From Bacillota bacterium (GTDB taxonomy: Bacteria; Bacillota; Clostridia; Acetivibrionales; DSM-1351): 64,000 bases of DNA. The notes beneath the pieces were generated by a model. The model made no database searches and was not told where the DNA came from. It saw nothing but the letters and a program-made list of their open reading frames with translations. The position numbers were made by a program, and so were the translations under genes. Within the stretch, counting starts at the first letter, position 1. Each line of letters begins with the position of its first letter. Location: the NCBI GenBank assembly GCA_023409265.1, contig JAEYHZ010000022.1, forward strand, positions 496,001 through 560,000. The letters are read 5' to 3'. Below are positions 1-9,296 of this stretch, piece after piece.

Positions 1-1352
1 TATTCGCTGAAATAATTGATACCATTTTTATACATGGTCTCCTTATTTGCCAGCTCAATGCATTGAGTGGTACGGGCATCTTCTGTATTGCTTTTTTCTG
101 AAATTACAAGTCCTATCCTGATAGCCTGCTTTTCAAAGTCTTCTGGCAAGTTTATTTTTGCATTGAAATGATAGTCTGAATTTGGGTAAACTCTCCGAAG
201 GTCTGCAGAATTAACCGGATAATAGCTTACATCGGATTTTGTTTTTACAGCAAGCTGAATATTACACTTTTTGGATAGACAGGCAAAACCGGTATTCTTT
301 AAAGTAAACTCAACCTTAACATTGCTTCCTTCCGAGACCCTTTCAGGGAGAACTGCTTCTTTCAGTGACAGCCTGTATCCCAAATGGTTGGAAATATAGT
401 CATAGGCGTTTTGTCCGGATATTGTGTCCTTCTTCCAGGCATTGAGCACCTCTTGGTTATATTCATGATTCAGATAGGTCAGATGCAGACTTTCAAATTC
501 CTTTAAAGCGTTCTGTGCTGCTGAGTAGGATGTGATTTTTGGCATTTCTCCTCCGCTGACCCCTTTAACAAGGTTTTTATCCATCCATTCCAGCTCGGCA
601 AAACGCGAATAAGCCGGATCATCGTAAGTTCCCATGTCGTCGGAAGTTGAAAGCAGTGCATCATTATGTAAACTTAAACGTTCTGTGTTAATTCCGGCTG
701 CAGCAGCATCCCTTATGAAACGAGGCCTTCTGACACCAATTAAAATATCCTTATTGAGCTTTTCCAGCAGGCACTTTATAATCGTGTTCCGAACAATTGC
801 GTTACTTTTTTCGTCATTTTCTTTTAACAAGCTGCTGTGATGCCATTCACCCCATGGGCCTAAAAACCCTGCCTGAACACACAAAATTGTCTCTGAGAAA
901 TTATTAATGACAGTCGCTATTTGCCCGATGTGTTTTTTTATCAATTCAATATCAGATGGGTCTTTGAACTGATCACTTGAGTCAAAACCATATGCAGCTC
1001 TGAAAATAACCTGCAGTCCATCGTCTTTGGCTTTTTGCAGGGCATTATCCAGTTCCGACAGTTTTTCCCGGCTAATGTCTCTGTTATTGAAATCTTTAAT
1101 ATCAAAGGTTATCAGTGCAAGATTAATTCCATTTTGATAAAGTTGATCCATATCCTCCACATCTGAAGAATCAAACTGCACGTAAAAACCTCTGGAAGGA
1201 TTATTCAACGGTTTTTCACTTTCACCGAAACTAACCCTTACAGTTGGAATCACAATAAAATTAAAATATATAAAGGCCAGAACTGCTGCCAGAATAATAA
1301 CCCATGCAAAAATAAACCTCTTTTTATTCATACTTATGTCCATGCCCCACAT
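1..1352 (-). CDS. DUF4874/DUF4832 family secreted or membrane-anchored protein (3' end cut off by window)
   Basis: An open frame of 450 codons runs off the left edge, so the C-terminus is missing. The N-terminus has one hydrophobic helix (FIFAWVIILAAVLAFIYF), a signal anchor or uncleaved signal peptide. It is followed by a TIM-barrel-like region with LNNPSRGFY, LALITFDIKDF, VIFRAAYG and the tryptophan motif GFLGPWGEWH, which I associate with DUF4874; the later beta-rich part fits DUF4832. The function is not known; the fold suggests a carbohydrate-active or carbohydrate-binding extracellular protein. It is the last visible gene of the Pel-type operon, 115 bp after DUF4956. I place the start at 1352 because AAAGGTG lies 11 bases upstream; in-frame ATGs at 1343 and 1331 are alternatives with poorer ribosome binding sites. 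Confidence 0.75.
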   Translation of the reverse strand, partial: MWGMDISMNKKRFIFAWVIILAAVLAFIYFNFIVIPTVRVSFGESEKPLNNPSRGFYVQFDSSDVEDMDQLYQNGINLALITFDIKDFNNRDISREKLSELDNALQKAKDDGLQVIFRAAYGFDSSDQFKDPSDIELIKKHIGQIATVINNFSETILCVQAGFLGPWGEWHHSSLLKENDEKSNAIVRNTIIKCLLEKLNKDILIGVRRPRFIRDAAAAGINTERLSLHNDALLSTSDDMGTYDDPAYSRFAELEWMDKNLVKGVSGGEMPKITSYSAAQNALKEFESLHLTYLNHEYNQEVLNAWKKDTISGQNAYDYISNHLGYRLSLKEAVLPERVSEGSNVKVEFTLKNTGFACLSKKCNIQLAVKTKSDVSYYPVNSADLRRVYPNSDYHFNAKINLPEDFEKQAIRIGLVISEKSNTEDARTTQCIELANKETMYKNGINYFSE

Positions 1353-1467
1353 TATGCGAAAAACACCTTTCAACAAACGGCATGGACTGGGTACCTCCTT
1401 TTATGATTTTTTTAGTTTCCTGCAACCTTCTCTCCATATCAGATACGGGATATTATTCTTATGACGT

Positions 1468-2136
1468 TTACTCTCCGAAATTTCCCGTATACTCAACAAG
1501 AGTGGCGCTATAGACCCCGTTAAGGCCGGATAAGGCAGTCACAAATGAAGTATTTTCCGCCTTTGTTTTAACTTCCAGAGTTAATTCTATTTTATCATTT
1601 ATGGCTGTTTTATTTTTCAATACATTCTTAAATGGTTTCATAACTCTCTGGACCTCTTCATTTGCCCCGCTGTCAAACTTAACAATCAACAAATATACTC
1701 TTGCTGAGCTTTTAAGGTGAACCAGAATGATATATACAACTGCAACAAATACTGTGCAGATTAAAGACATCAGATATAAACCTGCTCCGCAAGTAATACC
1801 AATTGCAACAGAACAAAATAAAAATCCTACATCCAGGGGATCCTTTACTGCAGTACGGAAACGGACTATACTCAGAGCACCAACCATACCAAGTGACAAC
1901 ACAACATTAGAGCTTATTGTTAAAACTATAAAGGCTGTAACCACACATACCAGAACCAATAATATGTTGAAATTATTATTATATATCACACCTTTATAGA
2001 ACCTTCGATAAACAAAATAGATTATCATACCACAGAGAAATGCTGCCAGAAGAGCTGACAGGATTGATGAAAAATTCAATTCAACTGCTCCATTATTTAA
2101 GAACCCTTTTTTAAATATATCAGAAAAATTAGTCAT
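1468..2136 (-). CDS. DUF4956 family membrane protein
   Basis: 222 residues. About four hydrophobic segments fill residues 20-145, with the conserved stretch SLGMVGALSIVRFRTAVKDP after the second, which is the hallmark of DUF4956. The C-terminal 75 residues are soluble and probably cytoplasmic. The biochemical role is unknown. In other bacteria DUF4956 genes sit beside VTC-domain and CotH genes, exactly as here. The start overlaps the stop of the VTC gene by 8 bp, which points to translational coupling and suggests the two proteins work together at the membrane. Confidence 0.85.
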   Translation of the reverse strand: MTNFSDIFKKGFLNNGAVELNFSSILSALLAAFLCGMIIYFVYRRFYKGVIYNNNFNILLVLVCVVTAFIVLTISSNVVLSLGMVGALSIVRFRTAVKDPLDVGFLFCSVAIGITCGAGLYLMSLICTVFVAVVYIILVHLKSSARVYLLIVKFDSGANEEVQRVMKPFKNVLKNKTAINDKIELTLEVKTKAENTSFVTALSGLNGVYSATLVEYTGNFGE

Positions 2137-2869
2137 AATGCCTCACCCTCAAATTTTTATTTCTACACATAACGTATTTAGATATTGCACATTTCCGGGC
2201 CTGATTTGTCTGGAGCAGGTTAAGTATAAATGTTGGAATAAAATCATCATATTTTACCTCCAAAACCATTATATTCTCAGGTAGTATCCCAGCTAAGACC
2301 AACTCACTGTCAAACATATCTATTCCAAACACTGATGCTGAAATATTTTTGTCGAAAGTAACCCTCACGTTGCCCTGGGGGGCGACATATGCTTCCCTGG
2401 TGTACTCCACGACAGTTACGGGTTTCAGCAGTCTGGTCCTGTTCAGTGCATATACCTCTTTGCAGATAATCTCAGACCTGTCCGCAAGGAATTCATAGTC
2501 GCCCCTCAGAATTTTATCATATTGTTCCCGGGTCAGACGTGCACTGACTTTTGATATAAAGCTGTCGTATTTAATTTTGCATTCTAAATTAATAAGCTGA
2601 TCACTTTTCTCGTATACTCGTATCCGGTACTTTTTTCTGAATCGTGTTCCATTTATTTTTTCTTCAAGTGCAGATTGAAAAACATCATCAAAATAAAGAC
2701 TGCTGATCAGGTAACCCTCTTCATTAATTGTATTTTCATCTTTTTGCATGAAATATTTGATATGACCCCGTAGCTCATAATATGTACTCAAGTTTATGTA
2801 GTACTTAAGTTCATGCCGGAGTTTTTGCCCCATGTATTGCATCTGTTTCCACCTTTCCGTAAGGAGCAT
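2129..2869 (-). CDS. VTC-domain (polyphosphate polymerase-like) protein
   Basis: 246 residues matching the bacterial VTC tunnel-fold domain. The basic and acidic residues that line the tunnel are recognisable in order: RHELKYYI near the N-terminus, YRIRVYE, LECKIKYDS, VVEYTREAY, VRVTFD, VLEVKYDDF and a C-terminal SKYVMCR. In yeast Vtc4 this domain makes polyphosphate from ATP; for bacterial stand-alone members the product is less certain. It lies between CotH and DUF4956, the usual trio. The annotated start has AAGGAGG ten bases upstream; an internal ATG nine codons later also has a good site (AAGGTGG), so the N-terminus may be shorter. Confidence 0.85.
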   Translation of the reverse strand: MLLTERWKQMQYMGQKLRHELKYYINLSTYYELRGHIKYFMQKDENTINEEGYLISSLYFDDVFQSALEEKINGTRFRKKYRIRVYEKSDQLINLECKIKYDSFISKVSARLTREQYDKILRGDYEFLADRSEIICKEVYALNRTRLLKPVTVVEYTREAYVAPQGNVRVTFDKNISASVFGIDMFDSELVLAGILPENIMVLEVKYDDFIPTFILNLLQTNQARKCAISKYVMCRNKNLRVRHYD

Positions 2870-2957
2870 TATTGCGCCTTCCTCCTTGTCTTGACAAAAA
2901 AATATCTCGCCTAAAAACAGAGTTATTATTTAGTTATGCCTTAGAACGGATTTCTGA

Positions 2958-4694
2958 TTAATCCTTCTTTATGAAAACCTGCCTGACACCAAAAGTTGGA
3001 GTATTATCTGTTTCATCATAATAAAAATCCAGACTGTATTGTTCCAGGCCTACATCATTAACAGCTGCAACTTTGAGATAGTATGTACCTGCGGGCAGGT
3101 TTTCCTTGTATATATAGAAAGTCTCAGCCAAATCCTTCTTTTCAAATACAATGTTTTTAAATTTGTAGTCCTTTGCCAGAGTTATTTTATAACTAACAAA
3201 ACTTTGATCAAAGGTATTTGACGGTTCCCATCTGAACTCGGTCTCTCCATTTTTATTTTGTATGGGTTCACTTACAAATACCGGTGTCGAATATTTTAAT
3301 GATTCCTTATAATTTTTATAGTTAACCAATATCTGCTCATAAAACTGGTCTATATAATCATCAATTTCGTCAGGAGGTATTTCACCGATCAGCAAGTCGG
3401 GGGCCTGGATCATTGTTTCTTCCAAGACCGGCTTGTAAGCAGCAATCAGCGACTTCGCCCTTTCCTCGGTAAAGTTTTTATTTAGAAGTTCCTCCATTTT
3501 TGCAGTCAGTTTTTCAATATTTCCGGGTTGGCTAAAATAACGGCGATGCAGCTTTACCCCCGTCATTCTTTGAATTCCTTTCAGGGCTATGGGTGCTGAA
3601 AAGCTTGAGTCATACTTTCCGAATTTAAAAGTTCCGTCAAAATCCCAGGGAAGTAAATACCATGTCAGCGAATTCTGCGGATTATACAGAATAAAGTTAT
3701 GCGCAATGGTATCTTCATTGCCTAGTAAAATGTTGCAAGCCATCCAGGTAAGATAGTTTTCTTCATTGAAATATTTCTTAAATACTGTATTAAAGTCCTG
3801 ATTCATGTCATTTACATCGTTCAGCATAGCAAGGAGCTTTGTATGATCCTTTGCTTCACGTATCCCCAATACTGTTTCAAAAATATCTTCATCATATTCG
3901 GGATCATCGATATTTTTTAATTCGGGATACACTCTGAACTCAAAATTTGTTGCTTTATACATACTGCCGTTGTTATCCAGTCCCCGTAACGCCAAATATG
4001 TTTTGTTTGGCTGCTCGGTGTTGGTAAACAGTCCATAATAATCATACTTTTGCTCGTTCTTGGGCAATGATGCGTCCTTAATATAAACACGCATAAAATT
4101 TGTACGGAAACTTGCGACATTTTCAACGGATTGCATTAAGTCCATACAGAACTTATTGGCTATTCTGCTGGCATCTCCCATGTGTTTGTTAATGTTTAAT
4201 ATTTTTTGCCCGTTAAAATTCTCTGCTTCATCTTTTAATTTAACCTTATAGGATTTATAGGTTGCTCCCCTTGATGAGTTACCGCGCACACGAATAGTTG
4301 CATTAACCAAATCAGAATTTCTAATGTTTCCGATTCCGTTATCCCTGGCGGCAAATTGAATATTGGCATTTAATTCTGGATTATAATCCTTGTTTCTTGC
4401 AGTGTGAAGACTAAAATCACTAAATTTGTATGTTTTATTGTCTGACTCCGTCGGAAAAACCGTTATGTATACGCTAGTCAGTGAAGCATCCGCATCTGGT
4501 CCATATATTCCCTTGTCTTCCTTTAAAGGCAGTCCATTTAATGCACTTGTCTCAATGGACCAGTTCTCAAGATTACTTACTTTAATTGCTTCGGTTTTAT
4601 GGTGGTTTTCCGTATTATTCAAAAAATACAGCAAACCGCTGCAAGCCACAATAAATGCTATCAGCGCAAAAACAGCCATTTTACTACCTTTCAT
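2958..4694 (-). CDS. CotH-type protein kinase, membrane-anchored, with C-terminal fibronectin-like domain
   Basis: 578 residues. Residues 7-27 form a signal anchor, so the catalytic part is outside the cell. The CotH kinase domain covers about 80-430: the region with VRVRGNSSRG, YKVKLKDEAENFNG, NKFCMDLM and YYGLFTNTEQPNKTYL, and the metal-binding DFD in PWDFDGTF at 349-353. CotH in Bacillus phosphorylates spore-coat proteins; here the substrate is unknown. Residues 470-570 look like a beta-sandwich of fibronectin type III kind (FRWEPSNTFDQ, YYLKVAAVNDVG). It follows PelG by 56 bp and leads into VTC and DUF4956. The start could also be the ATG five codons in. Confidence 0.85.
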   Translation of the reverse strand: MKGSKMAVFALIAFIVACSGLLYFLNNTENHHKTEAIKVSNLENWSIETSALNGLPLKEDKGIYGPDADASLTSVYITVFPTESDNKTYKFSDFSLHTARNKDYNPELNANIQFAARDNGIGNIRNSDLVNATIRVRGNSSRGATYKSYKVKLKDEAENFNGQKILNINKHMGDASRIANKFCMDLMQSVENVASFRTNFMRVYIKDASLPKNEQKYDYYGLFTNTEQPNKTYLALRGLDNNGSMYKATNFEFRVYPELKNIDDPEYDEDIFETVLGIREAKDHTKLLAMLNDVNDMNQDFNTVFKKYFNEENYLTWMACNILLGNEDTIAHNFILYNPQNSLTWYLLPWDFDGTFKFGKYDSSFSAPIALKGIQRMTGVKLHRRYFSQPGNIEKLTAKMEELLNKNFTEERAKSLIAAYKPVLEETMIQAPDLLIGEIPPDEIDDYIDQFYEQILVNYKNYKESLKYSTPVFVSEPIQNKNGETEFRWEPSNTFDQSFVSYKITLAKDYKFKNIVFEKKDLAETFYIYKENLPAGTYYLKVAAVNDVGLEQYSLDFYYDETDNTPTFGVRQVFIKKD

Positions 4695-4750
4695 CTCACG
4701 TATCCATCCTTATTAAGGTAATTTATTCATATACTGCATAACAATCTTTC

Positions 4751-6130
4751 TCAATAACAAAAAAGTCTTGCATTAATTGTTTTAAGAAAATGTCTCAATC
4801 GCATAAATGCATATATCAAACCCGCCAACCCTCCTAGCAGTGATGGCATTGCATAGTACCCCGGTCCAAGTCTGACTGCAATTATTGATGCAAGAACAGT
4901 TACTGCGAAAAAAATTCCAGCTGCTGTACAGCTCCCAACCTGATCATCGAAATAGTAAAGCATTACCACTGTAAAGTACATTGAAAAAATACAGAACATG
5001 GCCAATCCCAGAAGCAGGAAGAAATCCAGTACCAGTCCACCAAAACCGAACATGGGGAATAGCAGAATAGCAAGGCATGTAAGGATAATGGTAATTATCA
5101 GCTGAACCTCGTATATAAAAAAGAGCTGAACATTAATAATGTTGCACATCAGCTTTCTGGTTTTTTCTATGGTTGAATAGTTTGCCCCGGTCAGCGCAGC
5201 AGTGTATTGCTTGTATTTTTCAAATAACTGGGTTTCCACATTAACACAAAAGATTACAGGAGCTGACAGATTTATAATCATAGCAAGAAATGCTGCCATA
5301 TCATAAGAAGGTGCTACCCTGAAAACAGCAACTTTCATTGAGATATCTGAAAAAAACCAGTATATTATATTAGCTGCATATAATCCGGTAATGTAAAATA
5401 TTCCGCTTAAGGCTAAAAGAGGATATTTCTTAAAGTAAGCTAAAAACTCAAAATAATCATTTCCTGAATAATCGAAGAACGACAATATAAAGTAAGCTAT
5501 AATAATATTTATTATTAGAAACGCTACAGTCATTGAATAAATCAAAGAATTCAGAACAGTAATACCAATCACATAATACAGGAGCAGGAATGTAAGTACC
5601 CCTGTTAGGATCCCAACAAAAAAAGCCATTGTTATTTTTTTATATTCCTTTATGGCGGATACCAAGGTCATAATGGTATATGTAACTGATATCATTACCG
5701 AAAATAGATAGTATCCGCATAGAAAATATAAATCAGTATCATATTTAAAATATAAAACCACACAAAGTATCAAAGAAAATATACCCGCTATAATTGCACT
5801 GATAAACATACTTCCGAATAAGGCAGGCGGGATTTTTTCGTTATTTTTTTTAAAAAGCATGTCTGAGACGTATCTTGATAGAATAGTATTCAAAGAACCC
5901 GATATCAATATGGCAAAAATAAAACCATAGGTACTGGCACAAGAAAAAAGCATTCTGTCCTTTTCAGAAACCTCTAAAACTCTTACAGCAAAATTAATTC
6001 CCAGAAGCATTAAAAGAAAAATTATCGTAGGGCCGATAGTGGTAAAGGTAGCATATACCGTACCTTTTATTTTGCTGGTAATGCTTCCGTTTTTGAACAT
6101 TTTTCTCAATTCAAAGCCTATTCCTGCCAA
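4751..6130 (-). CDS. pelG: PelG-type exopolysaccharide transporter
   Basis: 459 residues with about twelve transmembrane helices. The N-terminal MAGIGFELRKMF is the signature of PelG, the MOP-superfamily flippase-like subunit that moves Pel polysaccharide across the membrane as part of the PelD-E-F-G complex. The start codon is TTG, preceded by AGAGGTGAT; the gene overlaps the end of pelF by 13 bp, so translation is likely coupled. The conserved N-terminus settles the start despite the rare codon. Confidence 0.93.
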   Translation of the reverse strand: MAGIGFELRKMFKNGSITSKIKGTVYATFTTIGPTIIFLLMLLGINFAVRVLEVSEKDRMLFSCASTYGFIFAILISGSLNTILSRYVSDMLFKKNNEKIPPALFGSMFISAIIAGIFSLILCVVLYFKYDTDLYFLCGYYLFSVMISVTYTIMTLVSAIKEYKKITMAFFVGILTGVLTFLLLYYVIGITVLNSLIYSMTVAFLIINIIIAYFILSFFDYSGNDYFEFLAYFKKYPLLALSGIFYITGLYAANIIYWFFSDISMKVAVFRVAPSYDMAAFLAMIINLSAPVIFCVNVETQLFEKYKQYTAALTGANYSTIEKTRKLMCNIINVQLFFIYEVQLIITIILTCLAILLFPMFGFGGLVLDFFLLLGLAMFCIFSMYFTVVMLYYFDDQVGSCTAAGIFFAVTVLASIIAVRLGPGYYAMPSLLGGLAGLIYAFMRLRHFLKTINARLFCY

Positions 6131-7569
6131 CTCATATCACCTCTTTCCATACTTTTATATAAATCATAATATTTACTAAGGAATACTGACTTCCGGTAGT
6201 ATTTTTCAACCCTCAAAAAGCCTGCCTCTCCCATATTCAGACGCAGTCTGCTGTTAGTTGAAAGTTCAATCATGGCGTCTGCAATTTTCTGTATATTCAT
6301 TACCGGGACAATTATACCTGCCCGGCCAATTGTGTCATCCCTTTTACCATAAAGCAGTTCCTTACAGGAACCAACATTTGTACATATCTGAGGTATTTTT
6401 GCCGCCATACCTTCCAGCACTGCCAAAGGCTGCCCTTCACTGATACTTGTCAAAAGCATCATATCAAAATCGGGTAAATATTCCAGAATGTTAACATTGC
6501 CCTTGAAATAAACGTCGTCAATGTCAAGCTCCTCCAAGAGTTCTGCACATTCCTTGTAATATTCGGTATTTTCATCGCATGGTCCCAGAATAATAAGTCT
6601 GGCATTGGGAACCTTCTGTTTTACAATATCAAAGGCAAGCAGCATGGTTTTTATATCCTTAATGGGAACAACACGTGCCACAACTCCTATATTGACAAAT
6701 TGTCTACTGGCATCGCTCCTTGCAGGAAGGTTTTTGAAACGTTCCATATCCACCCCGTTTGGTACTATAGATATTTTTTCAGCAGGGCATCCCAGCTCAA
6801 CCTGTATACTTTTGTTTGTTTCAAATAATGTAATAACCTTTGATGCTTTTTGATAGGCAATATGTGAAAGCATCTTGAAAAAATCGATCCACATCTCCTT
6901 AAAAGCCCCATTGACCCAGTCGGATTTAATGATTTCCTCCTCTCTCTCCCTTGTATAAATACCATGCTCTGTTAAAACAAAGGGCTTTTTATGAAGATGG
7001 GAGGCCAGTCCTCCAAGTACCCCTGCATATCCTGTAGATACTGCATGATAAATATCGGCCTCTGCAAATTCATTTGACAAAACTGCTACCAACGGAAAAA
7101 ACATTGATCTTAAATTCCATAGAAAAGTACTGAAAACCGTCCTGGAATATTTTGAGTTGTATAGTTCAACAGCAAGGTTAAAAAACTCCTCACTCATAAG
7201 AATATCAACCAATTCGTGTTTATACTGATTCAAAAAATTCAGTATCGAATCCCAACCGACCTCATCTGTATCTCCCATAATTAAGGCTCTTAGTATTTCT
7301 TTGCCCTTTTTTACCCTATACATGCCACGATGCTTCTTTACGAATGCTCTGTCAGCCAGATATATTCTTTTAATATCAACAACATTTGAGGGAATGTCAT
7401 ATTTATACTCATTCATTTCCTTTTCACTTGTTGCAATTGTCCAGACAGAAAATTTTATTTCCTCATATTGCCTCTCATATTCCTTCAGGAGCATTTGAAT
7501 CCAGCTGGAAACGCCGCCCACAACAAAGGGATAGCTTCCCTCACAAATAAAACAGATTTTCATCCTCAA
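6118..7569 (-). CDS. pelF: PelF-type GT4 glycosyltransferase
   Basis: 483 residues, cytoplasmic. The opening KICFICEGSYPFVVGGVSSW is typical of PelF, the UDP-sugar-dependent polymerising glycosyltransferase of Pel (UDP-GlcNAc/GalNAc in Pseudomonas). The GT-B fold shows in VIARVVPIKDIKTML-type donor domain start and the EX7E motif of GT4 enzymes (E378 and E386 in SEGQPLAVLEG). The frame opens at a TTG that overlaps the preceding stop; the ATG two codons later (7563), ten bases after GAAAGGA, is probably the true start. Neighbours on both sides are Pel components. Confidence 0.93.
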   Translation of the reverse strand: MRMKICFICEGSYPFVVGGVSSWIQMLLKEYERQYEEIKFSVWTIATSEKEMNEYKYDIPSNVVDIKRIYLADRAFVKKHRGMYRVKKGKEILRALIMGDTDEVGWDSILNFLNQYKHELVDILMSEEFFNLAVELYNSKYSRTVFSTFLWNLRSMFFPLVAVLSNEFAEADIYHAVSTGYAGVLGGLASHLHKKPFVLTEHGIYTREREEEIIKSDWVNGAFKEMWIDFFKMLSHIAYQKASKVITLFETNKSIQVELGCPAEKISIVPNGVDMERFKNLPARSDASRQFVNIGVVARVVPIKDIKTMLLAFDIVKQKVPNARLIILGPCDENTEYYKECAELLEELDIDDVYFKGNVNILEYLPDFDMMLLTSISEGQPLAVLEGMAAKIPQICTNVGSCKELLYGKRDDTIGRAGIIVPVMNIQKIADAMIELSTNSRLRLNMGEAGFLRVEKYYRKSVFLSKYYDLYKSMERGDMSWQE

Positions 7570-9296
7570 ACATTCCTTTCGGTTTTAACGGTAAAATCCG
7601 GCCTCTCTGCCGTAATAACATAATAAGAACTATTAATTTTAATAAAGTCTCCGCCTTCAACCTTTTTTACTTCCTGATTACTTCTGAAAAAAAATTTTTG
7701 TCCTTTCATGAAGTTATTACATTTTACATTTAGACCATTCTGATCCGTATGAGTTCTCATTTCCAATAAACGATACGCTTTAGCGTACCTTGCAGCTTCA
7801 GACAATGTTGCTGACTTAAGCCAGCCGGCATTAAAAAAGAAATTCCTATTAAGCTTTTCATATGCCTCTTTTAATGCATACCAGCTTTCTTCCTCAGAAT
7901 TGGCCGAAATTAATTTTTCGATGTTAAAACTGTGTGATATTATTCCATATTCACTTAACGCAGATAAATAATCAAAATATGTTCCATTGTTAATGGTATA
8001 GCCTGATGTCGTTGCAGGAAAATTAATATACTCCCCATCAGTTTCTATGTTTTGGATCTGTTGAGTATCAGCTTCACCGTTATAAACTCCCCTTATTACC
8101 TGGAACTCTCCAAATTCCCTGCTTAAAACCGTTAAAACATTTGAATCGGCTTTCCCGTATAAAACTGAAAAGTTATTAAATTTATAATTTGAAAAACAAT
8201 TTCTTAAATATTCGTTCAGACCTTTGGCCTGCTTGTCCAAATGCCCGTTTTCTCCGGATAAATCCAGAGCTATGCCCAATTCGCCTGAATTTCTGATTAT
8301 TTGATTGCTAAAGTATATGAGCAATCTCCTGTTTGAAAAATCAATATTATACTCTCTTGGAATAATTCCAATAATATTTGCACTATATTTCAATCCGTAC
8401 CTGCTGGAATTACTGAGCAATTCAGGCCACAATACATCCCTGGAAAAAGCCTCTACACTCCTGCCGTACAATTTAAATGAATTTTTGTCATTTCCATCGT
8501 ATATTATGGGAAAACCGTCCAGATAGACAGACTTTGTGCCTATTATAGGATAAATCAGCTGCTCCTGTACCTCACCCAGTACAGCACAAAAAATTCCTCT
8601 GGAACTCTTGCTGGCTAAAAATGTGCCATTAATGACAGCTACTTTTCCTGAATTATAGGTATTGCTGTATACGACAGGAACACCGGCTTCGCTCTCCATC
8701 AATACCTTTACATTTTTGTTCAAGTTCAAAACCATTGAAATATTCGCACCATTGCAATCAAATGATGCATTGCCGTAGGGCAAAAAATTATCAGATATTT
8801 TAAATTTCTGGGTCTGAATCCTGCTTCCTTTTTCAACAATTCCCCATATGGGATTCAAATATGAATCGTTATCATTCTCCGGAATTCCCCCGGCGAATAC
8901 CACCTTACCTCCACTGCTTATGTAGTCTCCAATTAGCGGGAGCGATATATAACTGCTTATTTGCGTGTCAGTGAATATAATAATCGGTTTACTTTCCAAA
9001 TCTTCAGCAAGAATTTTATTCCTTACTTTAAAGGAAAGCTTCATATTCTTTGCTTCAGCAGCAATATTTTTGTAAACCCCATTATCATCACTTTTTTCGT
9101 CGTTAAATACAATAATGTAATTGTATTCCTGACCAGTACCTGCTATTTTATTTTCCTCCAGCTTAACCTCTAAATCCGCATATACATTTTTATTTAAAGC
9201 TTCCTCATTTGTGTGGCTCGTAATAAAAATTAAAAACAAAACACTTACCAGACAAAGAATTAAAATGACCTGCATTAACCTTTTTATAGATAGCAC
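7566..9296 (-). CDS. PelA-like / DUF2194 extracellular deacetylase-type protein
   Basis: 576 residues with an N-terminal membrane anchor (about 7-27) and the rest outside. Residues about 50-230 resemble a Rossmann or amidotransferase-like domain (IIIFTDTQISSYI, GGKVVFAGG, GKVAVINGTFLAS). The second part begins at SVYLDGFPIIYDGND, which is placed like the Asp-rich first motif of polysaccharide deacetylases, and continues as a CE4-like barrel. I assign DUF2194, which sits at the PelA position of Gram-positive pel clusters; PelA deacetylates Pel to give it positive charge. No separate glycoside hydrolase domain is seen. GTG start right after the pelE stop, with GGGGTGAG upstream. Whether it is catalytically active cannot be told from sequence alone. 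Confidence 0.6.
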   Translation of the reverse strand: MLSIKRLMQVILILCLVSVLFLIFITSHTNEEALNKNVYADLEVKLEENKIAGTGQEYNYIIVFNDEKSDDNGVYKNIAAEAKNMKLSFKVRNKILAEDLESKPIIIFTDTQISSYISLPLIGDYISSGGKVVFAGGIPENDNDSYLNPIWGIVEKGSRIQTQKFKISDNFLPYGNASFDCNGANISMVLNLNKNVKVLMESEAGVPVVYSNTYNSGKVAVINGTFLASKSSRGIFCAVLGEVQEQLIYPIIGTKSVYLDGFPIIYDGNDKNSFKLYGRSVEAFSRDVLWPELLSNSSRYGLKYSANIIGIIPREYNIDFSNRRLLIYFSNQIIRNSGELGIALDLSGENGHLDKQAKGLNEYLRNCFSNYKFNNFSVLYGKADSNVLTVLSREFGEFQVIRGVYNGEADTQQIQNIETDGEYINFPATTSGYTINNGTYFDYLSALSEYGIISHSFNIEKLISANSEEESWYALKEAYEKLNRNFFFNAGWLKSATLSEAARYAKAYRLLEMRTHTDQNGLNVKCNNFMKGQKFFFRSNQEVKKVEGGDFIKINSSYYVITAERPDFTVKTERNV

